64,000 nucleotides of DNA from JAFIFT01 sp020051095. Its GTDB lineage: Bacteria > Pseudomonadota > Gammaproteobacteria > Legionellales > Legionellaceae. The DNA lies in NCBI RefSeq assembly GCF_964199965.1, contig NZ_CAXMZT010000008.1, positions 62,001 to 126,000 on the forward strand, in the 5' to 3' direction. The notes under the pieces were generated by a model, which saw only the letters and a program-made list of their open reading frames with translations, was not told the origin of the DNA and did no database searches. This document shows positions 1 to 8,544 of the stretch, in pieces (positions within the stretch are counted from its first letter, which is position 1; the number at the start of each line of letters is the position of its first letter). The position numbers were made by a program, and so were the translations under genes.

Positions 1-18
1 GCTTTATGTTATCGGCAT

Positions 19-303
19 TTACTCGTCGCGTGTACCAACATATTTGTCGTCGAAATAGCGTCTTAATTTTGTACGTAAAGTACCTCGGCTAATACCCAAC
101 ATAATCGCTGCACGGGACTGATTGTATTTGCAGTGTTCCATAACAGCTTTGAATAGTGGTGTTTCGACTTCTTCCAACACGAACTGATATAAATCAACAG
201 GTTCCGTGCCTTTCAGTTCAGATAAATATTTTTGCACAGATTGGGTCACGCTATTTGCGATTGAGCCAGTAATATCACCTGTATCTTTATTTATTGTTGT
301 CAT
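19..303 (-). CDS. fis: Fis family DNA-binding protein
   Basis: Small nucleoid-associated protein that bends DNA and regulates transcription globally. The 94 residues end in the typical Fis helix-turn-helix (YNQSRAAIMLGISRGTLRTK, about residues 60-79), preceded by the helical dimer region. The length matches the family (about 98 in E. coli). A GGAG lies about 10 bases before the ATG at 303. No dusB, the usual partner in enterics, is seen upstream on this strand; what lies downstream is outside the window. Legionella species carry several Fis paralogues, so which one this is cannot be decided here. Confidence 0.9.
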   Translation of the reverse strand: MTTINKDTGDITGSIANSVTQSVQKYLSELKGTEPVDLYQFVLEEVETPLFKAVMEHCKYNQSRAAIMLGISRGTLRTKLRRYFDDKYVGTRDE

Positions 304-641
304 TCTTATTTAACTCCATCTTTACAAAAATGGGCATATTACCCAATTGATTAATTGGTGACAAGACCAAATTACAAAAAAATGAAATTTTCCAAAAAGT
401 TATTGCTTTTTAAATTCATTTATGTAAGCCCTAGGATACAGCAGTACACTGGCCCAAGTTATTCAATCAAATCACACGAAACTAGGAGACACCTCTATCG
501 TTATCATTTTTGTCACTGCGAATAGCGATAAAAACACCCCCAAAGTCAACCATATCATCAAGACACAAAAGCCGTGTTATTCCATGTTGGCACCTGCCAA
601 CAATTTCATAACACGGCATGATTGACTTAAGACATTTTTTA
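304..641. other. Intergenic region upstream of fis
   Basis: No gene is visible in these 338 bases. They hold the leader and presumed promoter of fis on the minus strand, in an AT-rich stretch at about 360-430, and a long two-part hairpin at 571-617 just beyond the stop codon of the DUF945 gene. Confidence 0.5.
571..617 (-). terminator. Long nested hairpin after DUF945 gene
   Basis: The outer arms GCCGTGTTAT (571-580) and ATAACACGGC (608-617) pair perfectly over 10 bp. Inside them TGTTGGC (585-591) and GCCAACA (596-602) pair over 7 bp with a 4-base loop. It lies 25 bases past the DUF945 stop, so a terminator is the simplest reading. There is no clean U-tract, so a protein-binding or extruding site upstream of fis is also possible. 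Confidence 0.5.
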
Positions 642-2054
642 CTAAAATTGCATCATTGCTGGATTAAATGGTGCGCCATTCACCATTAGCTTACCATCTT
701 TGAGCGTAAATGCAATCACATAATCATTGCCTTCCTTTGTTAAAAGGCCTTTATCAACTAAAGTTGCTAGCTTTTTCTCCACCATATCTTGGGCTTGTTG
801 CTTAGCATCCATTGGTTGTATTCCATTTGCGTTATTTTGTTGGGCAATGGCTTGTTGCAGTTGATTGCTCATCATCGTCTTGGCTAATGATTCGGCCATT
901 GCTTCTCTTACTAAATCAGCAGGAACCGATAAGCGACCATTCCCTTCAATTTGGCGAACCATATCAAACGGATTGTCGAAGGACCCTTTCGGTAAAGAAA
1001 TTAATAGGTTACCTTCAATTTTTCCATTTGGTAATTTAAAAGAGAAAGGATCGATTTGAATCTGAGCACCATGGCTGAGTAACTTAGGCACTTCAGGCAT
1101 CATCGCAACCAATAGTTGTTTTTTCTCTTCTTCGGTTGCGTTTTGCGCTTGTTGAGCTAACTCATTAATTCTTGCTAATGCTTTGGAATCTAGATTACTC
1201 AACATAAAATGCAACTCGCCAGGACCATACGTTTCATTGTTAGCAACGATCTTATCCAATGTAATACTAAGATCCGAGTTGATCACATCACCATCTTGTG
1301 TGCTGCCAGACTTCATATCAAATTTGCTTAATGCAAAAAGTGTTTTATCCCCTTGCTTAACCAACAACGATGGGAAATTGACCGATGCACTACCTAAAAA
1401 CAATCCATCACCATTCTCATAGAGATGGTAAATGGTTTTAACGGCTTCCATTTTTGCGGAAATGTCTTTCTGCGAAAAGGTAAAACCCGCTATATTGAAA
1501 TAGCCTTCAAATGATTTCATATCACTGGAAATCTGGATGGATGAATCCAAACCATCCCAATCCAATTTCCCACCACCCTTCTTGGCAATCAATGTAAAAT
1601 CAGGGACTGCCGCATTAAAACTTGTCTTACCAATTAGGTTGACGAATAAGCTTAAGTTCAACGTGGGTGCAGTGGATTGATCCGTGAACAATTCCTTCAT
1701 CTGCTTCAAATTTTTATCCGGCATTTGTACCATTGAATGGGCATAACCCATACCCACTTTCATTCCATCATCCGTGAACATAAAAGGACCATGGTAAACC
1801 TTTAATGGCATATTGAATTCAGTGGTCTCCATTTTACTCGTTTGTTTATTTGGAAATTGGAAGTGCCAAACGAGATTGGCGGACGAATCGAACCAGCCTC
1901 GGTCGTAATTTTTTACCTCGACATAGATACCATTGGTACGATTAACTAGTTCAATGCTTTCTTTAACTTTCTTTTCAGTGAACATGCCAGTGACGTAATA
2001 GCCGCCTAAAACTAGAACAGCTAGAATGACCACTAACCCTGTGATTTTTTTCAT
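642..2054 (-). CDS. DUF945 (YdgA-like) family protein
   Basis: A 470-residue protein with one N-terminal hydrophobic segment (about residues 5-24, LVVILAVLVLGGYYVTG) that should anchor or export it, followed by a long soluble periplasmic region. The layout and the early motif with YDRGWFDSSA match the DUF945/YdgA family of gammaproteobacteria, whose biochemical role is not established. The C-terminal part is rich in Gln and Ala (about 395-440). GGAG lies 7 bases before the ATG. It appears to be transcribed alone, ending at the hairpin at 571-617. Confidence 0.8.
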   Translation of the reverse strand: MKKITGLVVILAVLVLGGYYVTGMFTEKKVKESIELVNRTNGIYVEVKNYDRGWFDSSANLVWHFQFPNKQTSKMETTEFNMPLKVYHGPFMFTDDGMKVGMGYAHSMVQMPDKNLKQMKELFTDQSTAPTLNLSLFVNLIGKTSFNAAVPDFTLIAKKGGGKLDWDGLDSSIQISSDMKSFEGYFNIAGFTFSQKDISAKMEAVKTIYHLYENGDGLFLGSASVNFPSLLVKQGDKTLFALSKFDMKSGSTQDGDVINSDLSITLDKIVANNETYGPGELHFMLSNLDSKALARINELAQQAQNATEEEKKQLLVAMMPEVPKLLSHGAQIQIDPFSFKLPNGKIEGNLLISLPKGSFDNPFDMVRQIEGNGRLSVPADLVREAMAESLAKTMMSNQLQQAIAQQNNANGIQPMDAKQQAQDMVEKKLATLVDKGLLTKEGNDYVIAFTLKDGKLMVNGAPFNPAMMQF

Positions 2055-2157
2055 TATTATCTCCGTTTTTAGAACAACCCCTCTCGACTTTAATTAAAGC
2101 ACGAGATAGTCAAAGGTGCAAAATTTTATACGAAAATTCTTCGGTTTTTTGAGCGAA

Positions 2158-3465
2158 TTATTTTTCTTGTTCTTGATCATAGACAGGTGAGCAATAGGTC
2201 TCTTTGACAAAGAAGGCTAAAATTAATGCGACTGTTGAGCAAATGGGCAAAATAATAAACGCTGACTGGAAATCACTTAAGTCAAGTGCGCTCACATTAA
2301 ATGATCGCTCGCCGCCAATAAAATGTAAAAATTGCCCAACAATCGGTTGAAGTGAGGCACCAACAAAGATGGAAGTCATATTCGTGAAAGCAATGGATGT
2401 TCCTACGACTTTAGGATGGTGCAGCTCTGTTGCCACAGCATAAGAGATAGCCACCCCAGTATTGGTGGCACCAAATATGAAAAACAACAGCATGGTTGTA
2501 TTGAGGTTCATATGCGGTAGAAAAATAATGAGAAATGAAAAAATAATCCCACAAATGGCAGAAAAAATCATCAACGGTTTGCGCAAACCAAGTCTGTCGG
2601 AGACCCAACCGCAGAGTGGTCCACTAATCCCCCAGCCAATAAATATCAAGCTTGTTGCAAAGGCGGCACTGTGTGCACTAAATTCACGGCCAAATTGTAA
2701 AAACGCCGGTCCTAAGTTTTCACCGATTACTGCCGTTGGCCCAAATAGAAAACCCGCATAGAGCGCATTTATCCATGTTTGTCGATTAGACAATACGATT
2801 TTTAAACTCATTAAAATGCTAATATCACTGACCTTTTTGGGGACAGATCGCTTTTGTCCTGGATTATCCCGGATGTATTGATAAAGAAAAGCAGCCAGAA
2901 TAATAAACAAAAAGGCGATAATTATCATGGTGTGGCGCCAGCCGACATGTGACACCAGGAAGGATACCGGCGCATCGCCTGCCGCGGCACCCAACATCCC
3001 TAAGGCTTGAGTTAATCCTGCTAGCAACCCAAACATAACCGGTGGAAACCATGATGTGGCAAGTCTTAATGCACACACAAAGGCAAATGCGGCACTAAAG
3101 CCAATGAGCATTCTTCCAAAGGAAGCGGTCATAAGGCCGTCAGATAAGCCAAAAATGACGCATCCTAAGGCTGTCAATAAGGACATGACGGTTAAAATAT
3201 TTCGTATACTAAGCCTATCCACAGATAGGCCTACGGGTATTTGCATCAAAATATAGGGTATGTAAAATGCCGCATTTAAGACCCCAATTTGAAGTTCATT
3301 TAAGCCAAATTCACGTTGAATGTGCTCATGCATGACCGAAGGAGCAACGCGTGCTAAGTAGTCAGAGAAAAAGAAGGTTGCGGCTAATCCCCATACAACC
3401 CAGGCAGTTAGATTGGCTTTTACATTACTTCGATAATAAGACATTTCGTACACAGCTTCTTTCAT
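2158..3465 (-). CDS. Major facilitator superfamily transporter
   Basis: A 435-residue integral membrane protein with about 12 hydrophobic segments and a charged central loop (DNPGQKRSVPKK, about residue 210). Motif-A-like loops are visible: GLSVDRLSIRN after TM2 and GWVSDRLGLRKP after TM8. It should move a small solute across the inner membrane by proton symport or antiport; the substrate cannot be read from sequence. An in-frame Met at residue 8 (MSYYRS) is an equally likely start, as neither has a convincing ribosome site. Legionella has many MFS paralogues of this kind. It is divergent from the SseB-domain gene. Confidence 0.85.
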   Translation of the reverse strand: MKEAVYEMSYYRSNVKANLTAWVVWGLAATFFFSDYLARVAPSVMHEHIQREFGLNELQIGVLNAAFYIPYILMQIPVGLSVDRLSIRNILTVMSLLTALGCVIFGLSDGLMTASFGRMLIGFSAAFAFVCALRLATSWFPPVMFGLLAGLTQALGMLGAAAGDAPVSFLVSHVGWRHTMIIIAFLFIILAAFLYQYIRDNPGQKRSVPKKVSDISILMSLKIVLSNRQTWINALYAGFLFGPTAVIGENLGPAFLQFGREFSAHSAAFATSLIFIGWGISGPLCGWVSDRLGLRKPLMIFSAICGIIFSFLIIFLPHMNLNTTMLLFFIFGATNTGVAISYAVATELHHPKVVGTSIAFTNMTSIFVGASLQPIVGQFLHFIGGERSFNVSALDLSDFQSAFIILPICSTVALILAFFVKETYCSPVYDQEQEK

Positions 3466-3661
3466 ATTCGATAATAGTCCAGCTTTGTTAAGAGTCTGTT
3501 GAAAACCTAGCGCAAAAATTCAGTCGATTGATTTTTGTTTGACGGAGGCTAACTTCTTAACAATTTGATAGAAAAGGAACATACCATTTTTTTGCGATTC
3601 TGTACAGGCTAAAATCAGATAAATTTAAATTCAGTAGCGTATTTAGGAGGGTTCCTATGTT

Positions 3662-3696
3662 ACAATTAGCATTTTCAATGCTCACGGGTATTTATT
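3662..3696 (+). repeat. Copy of dispersed GGGTATA element (degenerate)
   Basis: Read on the minus strand this begins with AATACCCGTGAGCATTG and continues with AAAATGCTAA. It matches the element at 62661-62700 closely. Here it ends directly at the ATG of the SseB-domain gene. Confidence 0.5.
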
Positions 3697-3697
3697 C

Positions 3698-4090
3698 ATG
3701 AACGCTTTACAACAAGCCATTCAACAAGCCTTGCATCAAGAGGGGCGAAGCCAAGAAGCCAATAAAGCGTATTTGGAATTTATTAAAGCAAATTTTTTCA
3801 TGCCGATTGAATCGTTCAGTGATGAGCAATCCCCTGTCCCATTGTATTTTCAACAAGGAAATGAAACGTATTTGCCTGTGTTCACTGATAAATTGCTAAT
3901 GGGCAAATGGGCTGAAGAGGTTAAAGAAAAAATCCTCTTACTCACTTTAACTGGCGTTGATTTATTGAAGGGGGTTGGTGAGGATGTTCATATTTGCCTT
4001 GATATTGGCAGTGACACTTATAAATTATTTAATCCCTCTGAAATTGCAAGAATGCGCAGCATGGTCATTAAGATTTTTGGGGCAGGGTAG
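3698..4090 (+). CDS. SseB-domain protein
   Basis: A 130-residue soluble protein resembling the SseB N-terminal domain family, named after the Salmonella protein but widespread in bacteria unrelated to type III secretion. Family-like features are the FFMP.ESF and PVFTDKLLM segments (about residues 28-70) and the ICLDIGSDTYKLFNPSEI block near the C-terminus. No signal peptide or membrane segment is seen, so it is probably cytoplasmic. Function unknown. It converges on the RMF-like gene, with a perfect hairpin between them. A copy of the dispersed GGGTATA repeat ends just before the start codon. Confidence 0.7.
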   Translation: MNALQQAIQQALHQEGRSQEANKAYLEFIKANFFMPIESFSDEQSPVPLYFQQGNETYLPVFTDKLLMGKWAEEVKEKILLLTLTGVDLLKGVGEDVHICLDIGSDTYKLFNPSEIARMRSMVIKIFGAG

Positions 4091-4116
4091 ACCCTCAAAC
4101 AAGGTCGAAGCCTAAA

Positions 4117-4145
4117 CCAAAATGCTGGCAATGCCAGCATTTTGG
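4117..4145. terminator. Bidirectional terminator hairpin
   Basis: A perfect 13-bp stem, CCAAAATGCTGGC (4117-4129) and GCCAGCATTTTGG (4133-4145), with a 3-base loop. It lies between two convergent genes and carries A-rich and T-rich arms, as expected for a terminator used from both sides. Confidence 0.8.
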
Positions 4146-4150
4146 CTAAT

Positions 4151-4534
4151 CTAGGCCACCATGTCGAGCACTTGATAGCCAATAATAGCCGATGCCGCGA
4201 GTGCACCTGTAATTTTTAACCACAAGCGAACGGTTGTATAGCCTTCTTGGTAGTAATCAGCATCATTGGCAGCTGCATCCGTATCTTTTCGTTTTACTTC
4301 TTCTGGATACTCCGTTAATTCGAACAAGGGCTTTTCACCGTAAAACCCAGCCCACCAACCTTCTTGCCACTGTTCATAAGGCTGTGTTCCTTCCTTAAAA
4401 GGATTTTCCTCAAGGTCTAATTCAGCCAAAGCACATTCATATCCAAAATGATAAGATTCTTCGATGGTTGGGTGTTCAATATTAAAACGCAGTTTAAGAT
4501 CTGGTATTATGGCGTTGGTGTCTTTCATATTCAT
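4151..4534 (-). CDS. RMF-like protein with C-terminal membrane anchor
   Basis: A 127-residue protein not assignable to a named gene. Residues about 30-65 (GYECALAELDLEENPF, then EQWQEGWWAGFYGE) recall the ribosome modulation factor fold, where GY, NPF and a W..GW..G pattern are conserved. A linker of about 30 charged residues leads to one hydrophobic segment near the C-terminus (WLKITGALAASAIIGYQVL), predicting a tail-anchored membrane protein. GAGGG lies 7 bases before the ATG. Whether it touches ribosomes is inference only; the membrane tail is unlike true RMF. Confidence 0.5.
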   Translation of the reverse strand: MNMKDTNAIIPDLKLRFNIEHPTIEESYHFGYECALAELDLEENPFKEGTQPYEQWQEGWWAGFYGEKPLFELTEYPEEVKRKDTDAAANDADYYQEGYTTVRLWLKITGALAASAIIGYQVLDMVA

Positions 4535-4698
4535 ACCCTCACTTTGTTATTACGTAAAAAAATCCGTTAACAATCTCCGGGTGAAAGCAGCCAGGTTGTC
4601 TTTGATTTCAGGCAATCAACTGCCCACTTAAGATATATTCTACTGCGTTTAATCAAAGGAATTTAGGCAATTTCTTAGCTTTACTATTTCTTGACAAA

Positions 4699-5346
4699 TT
4701 AAGGGGATAGCCGTTCACATATCCATTGGCCATGGTCTTGTCGATACGATAATCTGTCATGCAAGCGGCAATCACGTCCTTGCCAAAACTCAAAATAATT
4801 CGGAATAACGATATACCCACCCCAATAGTCCGGACGAGGGACAGTTTGGCTCTCATACCGGCCAATTAATTCTTTGAATCGCGTTTCAAGAATTTTACGG
4901 TTTTCTACGATTTCACTTTGATGAGAAACCCACGCACTTATCTGACTCATTTTGGGCCTGGAAGCAAAATATTTGTCTGATTTTTCAACACTCACTTTTT
5001 CAGCATACCCATGAATTCGAACTTGTCTAGCCAAATCAGGCCAAAAAAAATTAAGCGCGCAACGTGGATTTTGAGTTAGTTGATGGGCTTTGACACTGTC
5101 ATAATTCGAATAGAAAACAAACCCTGCTTCAGTGACTTCTTTTAGCAATACCACTCGCAGATCGGGTTGTCCATGTTCATCCACCGTCGCGATGGTCATT
5201 GCTGTCGGATCAGCGTGTTCTTTTTTCAAAACCTCGTCAAACCATAATTGGAATTGGGCAAATGGATTTTCTTGAATATTGGCTTTCAATAAATCCATTT
5301 GGCCATAGTCTCTTCGGATGCCACTTAAATCAAACTTATCGGCCAT
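4699..5346 (-). CDS. pdxH: Pyridoxamine 5'-phosphate oxidase
   Basis: FMN enzyme that oxidises pyridoxamine or pyridoxine 5'-phosphate to pyridoxal phosphate. The 215 residues match the family: N-terminal MADKFDLSGIRRDYG, the block RVVLLKEV followed by GFVFYSNYDS (FMN and substrate binding), SRPKMSQISAWVSHQSE, and the C-terminal EFWQGRDCRLHDR dimer region. The open frame extends upstream to 5478, but that part encodes repeat DNA and is not family-like. GAGG lies 6 bases before the ATG at 5346, which fixes the start. It appears monocistronic. Confidence 0.95.
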   Translation of the reverse strand: MADKFDLSGIRRDYGQMDLLKANIQENPFAQFQLWFDEVLKKEHADPTAMTIATVDEHGQPDLRVVLLKEVTEAGFVFYSNYDSVKAHQLTQNPRCALNFFWPDLARQVRIHGYAEKVSVEKSDKYFASRPKMSQISAWVSHQSEIVENRKILETRFKELIGRYESQTVPRPDYWGGYIVIPNYFEFWQGRDCRLHDRLSYRQDHGQWICERLSP

Positions 5347-5450
5347 CGTTAACCTCATAAACGACACATTAATAGGGTTGGTATATCCAGGATGTGGACA
5401 GTCGGCACATTTCCAAACAAGGTATTCCTTAGAAAATGAATTTGGCATTT

Positions 5451-5626
5451 GTCGGGCCAAGGCCCGACCTACGATCATCTTTTTTTAAAACTTAGACTTA
5501 TCCTCAAACGCCGACGTACCGCGGCTTGTCCGCGGTACGTCGGATTAAAGATTATGGCAATATATTATACGAATACTATGTTTTAAAAAAAGTGTCTATC
5601 CCTCAAGGCCCGACCTACGATTATCT
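5451..5626. repeat. Palindrome cluster upstream of pdxH
   Basis: Three elements lie together. GTCGGGCC/GGCCCGAC form an 8-bp hairpin at 5451-5468. A perfect 14-bp stem with a 5-base loop occupies 5511-5543 (CCGACGTACCGCGG and its complement). A 23-bp sequence starting CAAGGCCCGACC is present at 5458-5480 and again at 5604-5626 with one mismatch. The GC-rich make-up in AT-rich surroundings suggests REP-like mobile repeats; the large palindrome might also end transcription of the POT gene. Confidence 0.6.
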
Positions 5627-5648
5627 GTTACTCATGGCTTGTTGGCCC

Positions 5649-7160
5649 TTAGACATCCACCGCAGGATCGGCAACATCAACCATTTTTAAAGTAAAATCT
5701 TCTTTTTCCGGTTTAGATAATACGGGTAATGCCATATATTTATTAAGAACAGGCGACAAGGCATACATAATCACGCCTAAAGATACCGTAACCAGTCCAA
5801 TTTTAGCAAAAACGCTGGTGTAAATCATCAAAGAGGGAATACCATGTGCCACCCCTTCAGGGATAGCGGCCATTGAAGCCACTGCCGCTCCCGTAAACCC
5901 AGCAACCGTTGAGGTTAAATACCAAACGCCCATAACAAATCCTGCGATATGCACTGGCACTAATTCCGCTACCATGGCAACGCCCAAGGCAGAAACCAAT
6001 AGCTCGCCAACACATTGAAAAAAGTAGCTGGCAATTAACCAAAACGGTGATACCATCCCCTGCCCATCATGGAAAAATCGAGCTAAATATAAGGTTAAAA
6101 AGGCAACCCCACAAGCAATCATGCCGACTGAAAATTTATAGGGAATGGAAAAGTTAATATGGCGATGTTGAATAGCGCGATAACAATAGGCTAAAACCGG
6201 ACTTAAGACGATAATCCAAATCGGATTTAACGCTTGGTAACTCTGCGCATCAAACTGATAGCCAAAAATAGAGGAATGAACGTTGGCAACCGCAAATAAA
6301 TTCATCGATGTTGGCATTTGCATATAAAGAGTAAAGAATACTATTGCTTCAACCATTAACACAAAAGCAATCAGCATCCGCATCCGTGTCAAGCCTTTTT
6401 CCTGAAGGGTGTAATAAAAGAATATTGCAACGATAACAGCGGTTAAACACCAAGCCAACGTTTTAGCCAAACTCACATGTTGTAACAAATATGCACTGCC
6501 AAATGTGGCACCGACAATGCCAGCAACAATTAGCCCCCAAGATAACATTCCTATTTTGCGCTCATCTGCGGGGGTATTGATATCAGCAACAACGTGGTAT
6601 TGATAAATATAGTTAACAATCCCAAGCGCAAGGCCAATAAAACTTAATGAAAATGCATACGGATAGCCATATTTAGCGGCAATATTTGGGCCCACTAATA
6701 ATGAGAAAGTCGATCCCAAGTTAATCGACATATAATAGAGGGTAAAACCACCATGTAACCGATGGTCATTTTCGTTATAGCATTTAGCCAGTAAATTAGG
6801 CGGATTGGCTTTAAATAGGCCGTTGGCAACACAGATCAAACCAAGCGCATAAAAAACCGTGTGTTGGTCGGAGAAAGTCAACATGCCATAGCCTGTTGTC
6901 AGCGTGATTAATCCAAGCAATATGGTGCGTTTAGTCCCTAAAACTTTATCCCCTAAATAACCTCCAATAGCGACCATGCCATAGACGAGTGCTGAAAATG
7001 CACCAAAGGTATAAAAAGCTTGTTGTTCACTTAAGCCAAGCTGACGAATAAAAAAAAGTGCGAGTATCCCTTGAACGGTGTAGTAACCAAATCGTTCCCA
7101 GATTTCAAGCATGAAAATCATAAAAAAAGGACGGGGTTGTTCCGCAAACATTTTTTTCAT
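5649..7160 (-). CDS. POT/PTR family proton-dependent peptide transporter
   Basis: Inner-membrane symporter of the proton-coupled oligopeptide transporter family, which takes up di- and tripeptides. The 503-residue protein has about 14 hydrophobic segments and both family signatures: EIWERFGYYTVQG near the N-terminus (the E..ERF.YY proton and peptide motif) and YYMSINLGS at about residue 140 (the PTR2 signature). Length matches E. coli DtpA (500). AGAGAG lies just before the ATG. It is divergent from the patatin gene, with 250 bases of AT-rich DNA between. Peptide uptake fits an organism living on amino acids. Confidence 0.92.
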   Translation of the reverse strand: MKKMFAEQPRPFFMIFMLEIWERFGYYTVQGILALFFIRQLGLSEQQAFYTFGAFSALVYGMVAIGGYLGDKVLGTKRTILLGLITLTTGYGMLTFSDQHTVFYALGLICVANGLFKANPPNLLAKCYNENDHRLHGGFTLYYMSINLGSTFSLLVGPNIAAKYGYPYAFSLSFIGLALGIVNYIYQYHVVADINTPADERKIGMLSWGLIVAGIVGATFGSAYLLQHVSLAKTLAWCLTAVIVAIFFYYTLQEKGLTRMRMLIAFVLMVEAIVFFTLYMQMPTSMNLFAVANVHSSIFGYQFDAQSYQALNPIWIIVLSPVLAYCYRAIQHRHINFSIPYKFSVGMIACGVAFLTLYLARFFHDGQGMVSPFWLIASYFFQCVGELLVSALGVAMVAELVPVHIAGFVMGVWYLTSTVAGFTGAAVASMAAIPEGVAHGIPSLMIYTSVFAKIGLVTVSLGVIMYALSPVLNKYMALPVLSKPEKEDFTLKMVDVADPAVDV

Positions 7161-7422
7161 ATTCTCTCTTTTTTTTCCGTGAGACGAACTTCCAGCATAC
7201 CGTAATTTTAATATTAGAACTAGTATTTTTTAGAGTGTACTCAAGTTAATTCTACAAACAAATTTAGCCTTAGATCAGCTTATAAAAGATAACATGGACA
7301 TCCTTCCATGCTACAATTAACAATATGAGTTGAACTTTTTTGCTAACTCTCAGTGATAAATTTATACTTATTAATAATGTGATGGCCGCATTGGATACGA
7401 ATAATAATAATTGAGTACGACC

Positions 7423-8529
7423 ATGGAAAAGAAAGCGCTATATCTTGCCGGCGGTGGTGCGCGGGGAGCCTATCAAGTAGGGGTTTTAAAGGCAATTGAT
7501 GAGATTTTAAAAGTCAAAGTTTTTCCATTTGATATGTTATGTGGCGTCAGTGTTGGCAGTGTCAACGCAACGGTATTGGCGTCTTATGCGCATGATTTCC
7601 CTGAAGCCGTTAAACGGCTAGAGACCCTTTGGGGGGCTATTCATTGTGACCAAGTGTTTGATGTTAGCAATTACCAACTGGGTAAATCTGTTTTACGAAA
7701 TATCAGCCATCTGATTGTCCGACAGAATCATTCGGGCTATTTGCTAGATACCTCGCCGTTGAGAGAATTGATTCACCGAGAAGGGGACTTTTACCTTATC
7801 AACAATAACATTGCCCAAGGTCACCTGGAGACCCTGGAGGTTCAATGCAGCTGCTACGAAAATGCACAAACTGTATCGTTTTATCAGCAAAAACAGTCAT
7901 TTGAGGATTGGTTTTATCCAAGGCATATGAGTAAATTTAGTAAAATCACCGCAGATCACATCATGGCCTCAAGTGCATTGCCCTTATTTTTTCCCCCAGT
8001 TAAAGTTGGCCAATTTCATTATGGGGATGGCAGTTTGGGGTTGGTCGCCCCTTTGCGTGGGTGCATCCGATTTAATATGAATCGCATCATGATTCTTGGC
8101 ACGCGGCAAGCGCCATCATTTGCCGAAGCAGAATTAGTCGAAGCGCACAAAATTGATTTTGCTCAAATCTTGGGTGCTATGATGAATGGTTTATTTATAG
8201 ATAACCTTGATCGCGATATTGAGCTTGTCAATCGCATGAACGATATTGCTCGTTTATTGACGTTATGGCGCAAACATCAATCGCCATGGCGCCCCATTCA
8301 AACCTTGTATTTACGTCCTAGCATGGACATGGGGGCAATTGCGCAAGCGCAATACCAAAGTATGCCCGCATTATTGCGATTTTTGTTAAACATGCTCGGT
8401 GCAAAAGCTAAATCGGGTGATCTGCTTAGCTTTCTCTTATTCGAATCTGAATTCACCTCAGAAATTGTCAAGATGGGATACAAAGATACGATGGAACAGG
8501 CTAATGTAGTGGCCGCCTTTTTTAAATAA
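7423..8529 (+). CDS. Patatin-like phospholipase
   Basis: Predicted lipid acyl hydrolase with a Ser-Asp dyad. From the ATG at 7423 the protein has 368 residues: an oxyanion loop GGGARG at about residue 10, the nucleophile elbow GVSVGS with Ser43, and the DGS motif with Asp202. No signal peptide is seen, so it is cytoplasmic or translocated by a dedicated system. Legionella uses several patatin-family enzymes, some as Dot/Icm substrates, but this compact form is closer to the general bacterial type. An upstream in-frame TTG at 7411 would add four residues. It converges on aroE. Confidence 0.88.
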   Translation: MEKKALYLAGGGARGAYQVGVLKAIDEILKVKVFPFDMLCGVSVGSVNATVLASYAHDFPEAVKRLETLWGAIHCDQVFDVSNYQLGKSVLRNISHLIVRQNHSGYLLDTSPLRELIHREGDFYLINNNIAQGHLETLEVQCSCYENAQTVSFYQQKQSFEDWFYPRHMSKFSKITADHIMASSALPLFFPPVKVGQFHYGDGSLGLVAPLRGCIRFNMNRIMILGTRQAPSFAEAELVEAHKIDFAQILGAMMNGLFIDNLDRDIELVNRMNDIARLLTLWRKHQSPWRPIQTLYLRPSMDMGAIAQAQYQSMPALLRFLLNMLGAKAKSGDLLSFLLFESEFTSEIVKMGYKDTMEQANVVAAFFK

Positions 8530-8544
8530 CGTTAGGGCGTGTCC

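Noticed and set aside
5347..5478. N-terminal extension of PdxH
   Set aside because: It encodes repeat DNA, is not family-like, and the ribosome site and conserved start MADKFDLSG lie at 5346.
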